DNA of 64,000 nt from Chitinophaga pinensis. Lineage in GTDB: Bacteria > Bacteroidota > Bacteroidia > NS11-12g > UBA9320. The DNA lies in assembly GCA_945907065.1 (NCBI GenBank), contig CAMDSC010000008.1, forward strand, positions 30,973 through 94,972, written 5' to 3'. Both the position numbers and the translations under genes were made by a program. The first letter of the stretch is position 1; each line of letters opens with the position of its first letter. Under the pieces are notes generated by a model. That model was not told the origin of the DNA, did not search any database, and saw only the letters and a list, made by a program, of their open reading frames with translations. Below, one piece after another: positions 57,905 to 64,000 of this stretch.

Positions 57905-57977
57905 GGACTCGTGGCTTAATGGATATAGCATCTGACTACGGATCAGAAGGTTGGGGGTTCGAGTCCCTCCGAGTCCA
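57905..57977 (+). tRNA. tRNA-Arg (anticodon ACG)
   Basis: 73 bases folding as a cloverleaf: acceptor stem GGACTCG / CGAGTCC, D arm with GGATATAGC, anticodon stem TCTGA / TCAGA with loop CTACGGA (anticodon ACG, read as inosine-CG, arginine CGN), T arm GGGGGTTCGAGTCCCTC containing the GTTCGA consensus. Discriminator A at 57977; CCA is not encoded and must be added. It is followed by a terminator hairpin and then by the accessory region. Confidence 0.96.
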
Positions 57978-57989
57978 CTTTTTAATACC

Positions 57990-58017
57990 AAGGGTTTCAG
58001 ATATGAAGCCCTTTTTT
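57990..58017 (+). terminator. Terminator after tRNA-Arg
   Basis: AAGGGTTTCA pairs with TGAAGCCCTT (one G-T wobble) around a 4-base loop, followed by a T-run, 12 bases after the tRNA. Confidence 0.75.
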
Positions 58018-58134
58018 ATTTTTAATCATTTGCATACAATTTGCATATTTTTCAATTTTATATATAAACAGTTTACTAATAAAACGTTAAAATGATTACA
58101 TAACTAATAAAAATTAAATAATTAAAATTCATAC
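58018..58134. other. AT-rich gap with repeated TTTGCATA near the tRNA
   Basis: About 117 bases without a gene. The octamer TTTGCATA occurs twice at 58029-58047. Short repeats beside a tRNA 3' end can be integrase core sites, but no second copy of the tRNA end and no integrase gene is seen in this window, so the meaning is open. Confidence 0.3.
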
Positions 58135-58437
58135 TTATGGCTCATTTTTGTTTTTGTTAAATGAGTAGCTTAAACTAACAAAAATGAAATGAAGTTGAAT
58201 AAAATAATATCGATACGTAACGTTTGCCTCACCTTCAAGCAATCTATAGCCAATGTTTCCTTGTAGATTTTTAGTGAAAATATATCTTCCGGATAATGAA
58301 AGGTCAATTGCTCTACCTTTACTTGCAGCTATAAATTCTCCGAAAAAATCAACTCCTGTTTTTTTAGATATATCCCACTTGGCTAATAGGTTGATAAGAG
58401 GAGCGAAACCAATACTAAAATTTTCATTATTAGAGAT
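58135..58437 (-). pseudogene. Truncated 3' end of an outer-membrane beta-barrel protein
   Basis: On the minus strand one frame stays open for 100 codons from 58437 to a TAA at 58135: ISNNENFSIGFAPLINLLAKW ... GVDFFGEFIAASKG, LSLSGRYIFTKNLQGNIGYR, YYFIQLHFIFVSLSYSFNK (cited in parts). Alternating aromatic strands with G-Y-R and L-S-Y-S-F endings are those of a porin-like barrel. The frame starts after a stop and has no initiation codon, so the 5' end is gone; the break lies where the accessory genes begin. Confidence 0.6.
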
Positions 58438-58596
58438 CTAAGTACTATTTATAATAGCAAGGGAGCAAAAAATAACTTTTAATAAGCTGATCGCGGGTTT
58501 TGCTAGCAACTGAATTTATTGTGGTCGAATCACTTGCTTAAACAAGATTATTTTAATAACTTTACATAGTTTTTTTTTAAAAAATATTTGCATCAT

Positions 58597-59760
58597 ATGT
58601 TTAAGAACGATTCAGTTAATTTAGAAATTTTAAAAAAGCGCGCTTTTAACTTAAGATGGGCAACTTTGTCTGAAGGGGTAATACCATTAACGGCTGCAGA
58701 TCCAGATTTTCCATGTGCCCCCGAAATTTCAGAAGCGATTAGTTCTTTTGCCAAGGATCATTATTATTCTTATGGTCCTCCAGAAGGGTTATCTGATTTT
58801 AAAGAAAGTATTGCAACTTATTTTAAGGTAAAACGAAATGTCCCTGTTTCTCCAGACTTTTCTTTTCCTGTGAACAGCGCTGCTAATGGTATATACTTGA
58901 CTTGCAAGGCATTTCTTTCTCCTGGAGATGAAGCAATAATTTTTGATCCAGTAGATTTTTTATTTCGCTATTCAATTGAATCAGTAAATGCTAAAGCCAT
59001 TCCATTTCCAATTCCTCCTGGAACAATTAAAGTTGATTTTGAAGAACTTGAACAGCTGATTACCAATAAAACTAAGATGATTTGTCTTTGTAACCCTTTG
59101 AATCCAACGGGCAAAGTTTTCACAAAAGAAGAATTGACTCAACTTGGTGAAATTGCGTATAAACACAAACTAATTATTTTATCAGATGAAATCTGGAGTG
59201 ATATTGTTTTTAAACCAGCGGTATTTACTAGTATTGCTTCGATTAATGATGAGATAAGAAATCAAACCGTTACAATAACAGGATTCAGTAAATCCTTTGG
59301 TTTAGCTGGTTTAAGAATCGGAGCTGTCATCGCTCACAACAAACAACATTACGAACTTTTAATGGATGCTTCCATGCATTATTCCACCATTCAAGGTGTG
59401 AATGTATTGTCTCAAATCGCCGCAACAACCGCCTTGAATTCCTGCGGATATTGGCTGGATAGTTTTGTCGATCATCTTTCTGTTATGCGGAATTTAGTAG
59501 TCAATGAATTGAATACCATTCCAGGATTCAAATGCATTGCTCCCGATGGGTGTTATGTTGCATTTACAGATATTACTTCAACGAACAAAACAAGTCAAGA
59601 AATTCATGATCTATTATTAAATGAGGCAAAAGTTGCTATTGTTCCAGGATTAAAACAATGGTTCGGTGATGGTGCAGAGGGCTGCATTAGAATGAGTTTT
59701 GCAACATCAGAAGAAATTTTAACTGATGCGCTTGGAAGAATAAAAAAACACTTGAAATGA
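58597..59760 (+). CDS. PLP-dependent aminotransferase / C-S lyase (class I/II, MalY-PatB-like)
   Basis: 387 residues from the ATG at 58597 (a TTG nine bases earlier is possible). PLP fold type I: FSFPVNSAANGI and the Asp-type loop IFDPVDF, CNPLNPTGKVFTKEEL (Asn binding the cofactor), LSDEIWSDIV (Asp), and the Schiff-base Lys in TGFSKSFGLAGLRIGA near residue 231. The DEIWSD and start motif PLTAADPDFP resemble MalY/PatB cystathionine beta-lyases as well as aminotransferases, so the reaction could be C-S bond cleavage. Its last codons overlap the ATG of the flavoprotein fusion gene by 4 bases (ATGA), indicating translational coupling. Confidence 0.85.
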   Translation: MFKNDSVNLEILKKRAFNLRWATLSEGVIPLTAADPDFPCAPEISEAISSFAKDHYYSYGPPEGLSDFKESIATYFKVKRNVPVSPDFSFPVNSAANGIYLTCKAFLSPGDEAIIFDPVDFLFRYSIESVNAKAIPFPIPPGTIKVDFEELEQLITNKTKMICLCNPLNPTGKVFTKEELTQLGEIAYKHKLIILSDEIWSDIVFKPAVFTSIASINDEIRNQTVTITGFSKSFGLAGLRIGAVIAHNKQHYELLMDASMHYSTIQGVNVLSQIAATTALNSCGYWLDSFVDHLSVMRNLVVNELNTIPGFKCIAPDGCYVAFTDITSTNKTSQEIHDLLLNEAKVAIVPGLKQWFGDGAEGCIRMSFATSEEILTDALGRIKKHLK

Positions 59761-61700
59761 AAGCAGTTATAATTGGTGGAGGTATTGCAGGTCTTACCAT
59801 GGGACTAAAGTTGCAAGCAGAAAATTGGGAGGTTGTGATATGTGAGAAGTCATCTTCTTTACCCAAAAGTGGTCATGCCTTTTTGATACATTATGATGGA
59901 CTTTCAGTACTATCCGAACTCTTTATTGATACGAAATCACGTCTATTAAAGCAACACGTCAATCTTTTTATCCTTAGAAGACCTGATAATCAAGAAAAAA
60001 TTAAAATAAAGTTAAATGATTGGTATTGCTTAAAACGAACAGAGATGATTTCATTTCTTCATTCGTTATCTACGCTTGAAATATTTATACAAGGAAGATC
60101 CTTTTCTAATTTTCTATATCAAAATAATAAAGTAGTGGCTGCTGTTTTTGAGAATGGAGACATCGAATATGGAGATGTATTTATTGGTGCTGATGGAAGT
60201 AATTCAAAGGTGAGAGATTCGATTTTTGGTGAAACAAATTTTAGTCCTGTTGAGGTAAATGAAATAGTTGGCACTTCCAAAATAATGAATAGAAACGGGG
60301 AGCATCGTATTTTTCAAAAAATACAAAGTGATGATAAAGGATTAGCTTTTGGATATAATCCAACTTCTTCTGATGAAGAAGTATGGTTCCTACAATATGA
60401 TGTAAATTTATCCGATGGCAGCGAAGAAAATAATCCCGAAAGCTTAAAAGCATTTTGTTTAGAAATGATGAAAGATTTCCCTATTGATGCGAAAACGATT
60501 TTAGATTCCACAGATTTTAAAAGTGCATATATCTGGAAAACACGGGATTTTGATTTACTTCCAAGTTTTCACAAAGAAAATGTTGTTTTAATTGGTGATG
60601 CTGCACATTTAACTCTTCCTTTTACGAGTGCAGGAACAACGAATGCACTTTTAGATGCAAAGTGTTTATCTGAATCATTACGTGAATTTAAAACTATTGA
60701 AGAGGCTTTTACTAATTATTATCAAACTAGAGTACTAGAAGTCCAAAGTCATATAGACCAAGGCCGGCTATTAAAAAAAATATTTTTAAATCCTAAAGAA
60801 AACAATGAACGAGGCTTTTTATTGCCTTTAATGTCTGATTCTAATAAACAGAAATCGGCTATTATTGAAAAGCCATTAAAGATAATCTATTATACAGATC
60901 CTCAATGCTCAGCTTCTTGGCTATTTCAACCGATTCTTCGAAAGTTAAAATTGGAATACGGCGATTATCTAACTATTGATTATCATATTGGGGTGGGTGG
61001 GCCATCATGGGAACAATCTAACATCGGCAGCATTAAAACGCCATTAGATGCTGCGAAACACTGGGCAGAATTAAGCGCGTCTCAAAACATGATTTTAGAT
61101 GGCGATGTTTGGTTAGAGGGCCCATTGTATTCTTCTTATTTGCCGTTAATTGCTTTTAAAGCTGCGCAATTACAAGACAGCGATAAGGCAATTACTTTTT
61201 TACGACGATTGAAAGAATTAGTGTTCTTGGAAAAAAAGAATATCACTAGGTGGGGAATAATTGAAAATGCGGCTCTTTCAAGTGGTATAGATGCTGCCGT
61301 ATTAAAGGAAGACTGCACAGGTAAAGGATCTCAATTGCTTGAAGCTGATTTAGAATTAGCGAAAGATTTAAAAATAACAATGTTTCCAACGTTAATCTTT
61401 TTAAAGGATGGTATCGCCTTTAATAGAATAAATGGTGTTCAAACATATGAAAATTTCGAAGAAATTATTCTTGAGGTAATTCCTAATGCAGTAAAGAATA
61501 CAATTAATTGCAGTGCCGAGGCGTTATTTTCTTTATATCCCAATATGACTGAATCTGAATTTTCTTTTATTTTGAATATATCAATTGCAGAGTCACGCAT
61601 ATTGCTGAATGACTTATATGATAAAGGTAAAATTGATAATTATAGGATTAAAAATGGAACTGTTTGGAAGGTTAAATTATCCTCTAAAATTTCAATTTGA
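59757..61700 (+). CDS. FAD-dependent monooxygenase fused to a DsbA-like thioredoxin domain
   Basis: 647 residues. Residues 1-355 are a group A flavin monooxygenase: FAD loop VIIGGGIAGLTMGLKL, IGADGSNSKVR and the GD motif LIGDAAHLTLPFTSAGTTNA (cited whole). Residues about 370-580 are a DsbA/FrnE-like thioredoxin fold starting KPLKIIYYTDPQCSASW, followed by a winged-helix-like tail (about 590-647). In the thioredoxin part the usual CxxC is CSAS, so only the first Cys (about 383) remains. The same unit, with an intact CSSC, is encoded as a separate lipoprotein next door. No signal peptide, so cytoplasmic. Likely acts with the PLP enzyme upstream. Confidence 0.88.
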   Translation: MKAVIIGGGIAGLTMGLKLQAENWEVVICEKSSSLPKSGHAFLIHYDGLSVLSELFIDTKSRLLKQHVNLFILRRPDNQEKIKIKLNDWYCLKRTEMISFLHSLSTLEIFIQGRSFSNFLYQNNKVVAAVFENGDIEYGDVFIGADGSNSKVRDSIFGETNFSPVEVNEIVGTSKIMNRNGEHRIFQKIQSDDKGLAFGYNPTSSDEEVWFLQYDVNLSDGSEENNPESLKAFCLEMMKDFPIDAKTILDSTDFKSAYIWKTRDFDLLPSFHKENVVLIGDAAHLTLPFTSAGTTNALLDAKCLSESLREFKTIEEAFTNYYQTRVLEVQSHIDQGRLLKKIFLNPKENNERGFLLPLMSDSNKQKSAIIEKPLKIIYYTDPQCSASWLFQPILRKLKLEYGDYLTIDYHIGVGGPSWEQSNIGSIKTPLDAAKHWAELSASQNMILDGDVWLEGPLYSSYLPLIAFKAAQLQDSDKAITFLRRLKELVFLEKKNITRWGIIENAALSSGIDAAVLKEDCTGKGSQLLEADLELAKDLKITMFPTLIFLKDGIAFNRINGVQTYENFEEIILEVIPNAVKNTINCSAEALFSLYPNMTESEFSFILNISIAESRILLNDLYDKGKIDNYRIKNGTVWKVKLSSKISI

Positions 61701-61713
61701 GGAAGCGACTTGT

Positions 61714-62715
61714 TTAGCGGCTAGTATTTTTCAACGCCCAAATTGCTCCGTTTTTTGTTGCCAGTTTTTCTAATTTTCCGTTTGCAGTTAAGTCATCTAA
61801 ATATTTTTCACATTCGTTTCGTGGTTTTTCTGTCAGTTCGGAAAATTCTTTTGCTGTCAATGAATGATATTTTGAAAATACTGCATTCCATGTTTTGTCA
61901 TAAATGTTTTTGGTAGCAGAAGGATACAATTTAACCAAAACATTCTCAAACGTGCTGTATGGTTTCGAACCATAAACCATTTCTTTATTTCCTGTTGAGT
62001 CTGTAAAAAACATTGTAGGGAAACCCCTTACGCCTAATTCTCTACCTAATTTTAAATCTTCTTCAAAAAGTTCTTTTGCTTTTCCTTCGTAATCGGCTTT
62101 GAACTTAATAATGTCAAGTCCAACCTTTTTTCCTGCTAATTCTAAATATTCCCATTTTGTAATGTTCTTTTTTTGAAGAAAAACCATTTCTCGTATTTCA
62201 CGAAGAAACAAAATTGCCTTTTCATTGTCTTGTATTTGTGCGGCCTTAAATGCAATTGAAGGTGGATAAGACGAATGCAATGGGTCTTCTAACCAAACGT
62301 CTCCGACCATGGGCATATCATAAAAAATGCTTGCTTCGTCCCAATGATGAGCTACGTCAGAAGGCTTGCTAATTCCTCCACTATTATAACTCCAATCACG
62401 AAGTAGGCCTCCCATTCTGTATTCAACCTCAATGTTGTTTCCATACTCTAATTTTAGCTTTCGTAGTTGTGGTTCAATGCCCCAACAAGAAGAACATATA
62501 GGGTCGGTATAATAAATTATTTTTATAGGTTTTATTCTTGCTTTTTCCAAACTACTGTTTGCTGAACTTGTTTTGTTAGTTGGTATTTCACAAATACCAC
62601 TTTCAGGGTCGCATATTAAAGGGTTTTTAATTTCCATTTTCTTTTTTGTTTGAGTTTGACAAGCTAAATTGCCAATTGCGAATATTGTGATTAAAATAAG
62701 ATAAGTTATTTTCAT
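61714..62715 (-). CDS. DsbA/FrnE-like thioredoxin-fold lipoprotein
   Basis: 333 residues from ATG 62715; a start at 62751 would add 12 residues before the signal. The signal MKITYLILITIFAIGNLAC has a lipobox (NLAC). After a linker with an ICDPESGICEIP cysteine pair, a DsbA-type domain begins IKIIYYTDPICSSCWGIEP with an active CSSC, then LRKLKLEYG, AHHWDEASI, VWLEDPLHSSYPPSIAFK, and the cis-Pro loop VRGFPTMFF. A winged-helix-like tail (LTAKEFSELTEK ... NGKLEKLATKNGAIW) follows. It is related along its whole length to the C-terminal part of the convergent fusion protein. Probably a membrane-anchored thiol oxidoreductase. Confidence 0.87.
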   Translation of the reverse strand: MKITYLILITIFAIGNLACQTQTKKKMEIKNPLICDPESGICEIPTNKTSSANSSLEKARIKPIKIIYYTDPICSSCWGIEPQLRKLKLEYGNNIEVEYRMGGLLRDWSYNSGGISKPSDVAHHWDEASIFYDMPMVGDVWLEDPLHSSYPPSIAFKAAQIQDNEKAILFLREIREMVFLQKKNITKWEYLELAGKKVGLDIIKFKADYEGKAKELFEEDLKLGRELGVRGFPTMFFTDSTGNKEMVYGSKPYSTFENVLVKLYPSATKNIYDKTWNAVFSKYHSLTAKEFSELTEKPRNECEKYLDDLTANGKLEKLATKNGAIWALKNTSR

Positions 62716-62855
62716 TTTTTTCAAGTGTCTCACTGCCGAAGGCTGTTCCATGGTAAATTTACCAACTCTGGTAGGCTCTTTTAAAGCAGATTTTTCCCTT
62801 CATTTATTATGTTCAACAAATCATTTTGGGTAAACGTATAGAAATAAATCCCTCA

Positions 62856-63449
62856 TTACATTTTGTCAGGATTAATGGGTGCTGGAACTATATTCTTAAC
62901 AGGGTTGATACTTTTTAAGTACATAAATATTGCATGAACATCATCATCTTTTAAACTTTCATAATTATACCAAGGCATCGGAGGCAAAAGCATTCGCCCA
63001 CCGTCTAAACCTTTGAATTTACCTTCTCTAATTGCCTTTTTGAATTGTTCCTCTGTCCAGTTGCCTATCCCTGTTACGTCAGGTGTTAAATTGCCTGCGA
63101 ATGAAACACCCCAAGGTCCGGCAGAAGCTGTCAGGTCGGGATAAAACATGGCAAAACCTTCTTTAATCAACTTGCTATCAAATTTTATAATCGGTCTGTC
63201 TGAAGGATACCCCGACAACATTAATTCAGGAATAATTTCGGGTCCGTTGGCCCCCATTTTTTTTGGAGAATGGCAGTCGTTGCAGCCAATTACGGTTACA
63301 AGGTATTCGCCATGTTTAACAACATCTTCGGGTTTTATAGTAACTGTAGTTATTTCTATATTTGATTTTTGATTGTTGTTTGAGCAAGATGAGATACAAA
63401 GAGTAAAGCTTATTGCTGTTAATACTATAATTAGAAAATTTTGTTTCAT
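62856..63449 (-). CDS. Monohaem cytochrome c lipoprotein
   Basis: 197 residues. Signal with a lipobox-like ISSC (Cys 22). The haem site is VIGCNDCHSPK (Cys56, Cys59, His60), early in the domain. A candidate distal Met lies in GRMLLPPMPWYNYESL, and the helix DVHAIFMYLKS near the end fits class I cytochrome c. It resembles the small diheme-or-monoheme c cytochromes that pass electrons to oxidases or dehydrogenases. It lies 140 bases upstream of the DsbA-like gene on the same strand, so both may be expressed together in the periplasm. Confidence 0.88.
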   Translation of the reverse strand: MKQNFLIIVLTAISFTLCISSCSNNNQKSNIEITTVTIKPEDVVKHGEYLVTVIGCNDCHSPKKMGANGPEIIPELMLSGYPSDRPIIKFDSKLIKEGFAMFYPDLTASAGPWGVSFAGNLTPDVTGIGNWTEEQFKKAIREGKFKGLDGGRMLLPPMPWYNYESLKDDDVHAIFMYLKSINPVKNIVPAPINPDKM

Positions 63450-63667
63450 TTTGTTTTATTTTGTGTTTATTAATCAAAAATAGCGAAAATATGTAACTTT
63501 CCATTATAAAAATACAAAAAATTTATCGATTTCCCCAGACCTGAAGCTTGAACTCAGGCGATTTCTTATAACGTCAGTCTGTGAAAAAACCAACACCAAT
63601 AGTAACCCTCCCCAAAATTTGGACAGTTTAAAATTAGAAAATTATTAACTTTAAACTAAAAAACAGA
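63450..63667. other. Non-coding junction with a possible IS end
   Basis: 218 bases with no supported gene. The stretch around 63608-63632 (CCCTCCCCAAAATTTGGACAG in part) resembles terminal sequences I know from IS3-type elements in Bacteroidota, and it lies just before a transposase remnant, so it may be an element end. No matching inverted copy was found. Confidence 0.35.
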
Positions 63668-63844
63668 ATGAAAAAGCAAAAATGCAGATTTAGCATTATC
63701 CCAATGAGTCAATAAATATTAGGAAAATTTGATAAGGGAAATTCAGTTTCACAAACAGCAGCTATTGGAACTGACTAATTTGGATGTATTAATAGATGGA
63801 GAGAAAAGCCCTCTATTTATTGCCGTGCAGCGAACCAGTGCTAG
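63668..63844 (+). pseudogene. Degenerate IS3-type orfA (transposase helix-turn-helix) fragment
   Basis: One frame from ATG 63668 reads MKKQKCRFSIIPMSQ, stop, ILGKFDKGNSVSQTAAIGTD, stop, FGCINRWREKP. RFS ... KxFDxGxSVxxxA ... xxRWREK is the pattern of the helix-turn-helix OrfA of IS3-family elements. Two internal stops and no downstream transposase make it inactive. Confidence 0.5.
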
Positions 63845-63931
63845 CCTTGTATTGTAAATCGTCAGCATAAAGTGGACTAATATTATTCAAATATAAGGGA
63901 GTGTTTCCAAAAAATTATAATTTTACAAAAG

Positions 63932-64000
63932 ATGGAAACAAAAAAGAAACAAACCACCGAAAATTACATCAAGGAGATCCGAAGGAAAACGAGAAGGATC
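63932..64000 (+). mobile_element. Start of a transposase gene, cut by the window end
   Basis: 23 codons from ATG 63932: METKKKQTTENYIKEIRRK then TRRI at the edge. A basic N-terminus with KEIRRKTRR is typical of IS3-family OrfA proteins. The remaining gene lies outside the window, so the element type is tentative. Confidence 0.5.

Noticed and set aside
58029..58047. TTTGCATA pair as an attachment site
   Set aside because: No matching copy at the other end of the region and no integrase in the window, so only kept as a weak observation.
58253..58441. 62-codon plus-strand reading frame
   Set aside because: The opposite strand gives a convincing beta-barrel tail over the same bases; the plus-strand product does not.

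Overview
The window is AT-rich chromosomal DNA from a member of the Bacteroidota. The main evidence is the large number of secreted proteins that end in type IX secretion system (T9SS) sorting domains: seven type-A tails (YPNP/FPNP ... GxYxxK) and one gliding-motility-associated type-B tail (FTPNGDLLND). Many start regions carry a TAnnTTTG/TAnnTTCG -7 box, and conserved proteins such as AroB/AroA/AroC, MutS and RqcH have Bacteroidota-like sequences. The mix of chitinase, large surface proteins, a lycopene cyclase and a full shikimate cluster fits a free-living, probably environmental, pigmented bacterium. The order and genus cannot be decided from this window.

Layout. 1-8.3 kb: CTP synthase (cut by the window edge), a secreted protein with a caspase-like tail, a TrmH-type RNA methyltransferase divergent from mutS, a T9SS-exported subtilisin, and a J-domain/KTSC protein. 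8.3-15 kb: a GH19 chitinase with five 53-residue repeats, a small lipoprotein, then a minus-strand pair of a frameshifted HtrA-like protease and a metacaspase-like protease. 15-19.1 kb: shikimate genes aroB-aroA-aroC followed by ftsE. 19.1-30.2 kb: housekeeping genes (methyltransferase, rnhB, thiolase, dtd, SPFH protein, plsY, clpS, rhomboid, NRAMP transporter fused to a USP domain). 30.2-39.4 kb: a T9SS cluster with an M1 aminopeptidase, a secreted protein, and two tandem paralogues that look like gingipain-fold proteins lacking the catalytic dyad; the second is frameshifted. 39.5-43 kb: map, rqcH, acyl-CoA dehydrogenase. 43-57.5 kb: a giant IgGFc-binding/PKD surface protein, DUF502, lycopene cyclase, an ECF sigma factor, a PTPS/QueD-folE pteridine pair, a calcium-loop VCBS-type protein, a flavoprotein reductase interrupted by an in-frame amber codon, and two unknown envelope proteins. 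57.5-58.1 kb: a tiny basic protein, a terminator and tRNA-Arg(ACG).

After the tRNA (58.1-64 kb) the character changes. A decayed outer-membrane-protein tail is followed by a PLP aminotransferase/C-S-lyase-like gene overlapping a gene for an unusual fusion of an FAD monooxygenase with a DsbA-like thioredoxin domain. Converging on it are a DsbA-like lipoprotein related to the fused domain and a one-heme cytochrome c lipoprotein. A degenerate transposase fragment and the start of a second transposase close the window. This looks like an accessory island at a tRNA gene, and it is the best candidate for an undescribed redox or secondary-metabolic module.

Three genes carry single lesions: indels in or near short A-runs at about 14390 and 37920, and a TAG at 53876. 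The first two could be sequencing errors or real decay. The TAG is a substitution and is harder to explain as a homopolymer error. Two further stretches (28155-28316 and 58135-58437) are remnants of beta-barrel proteins that open-reading-frame calling would miss.
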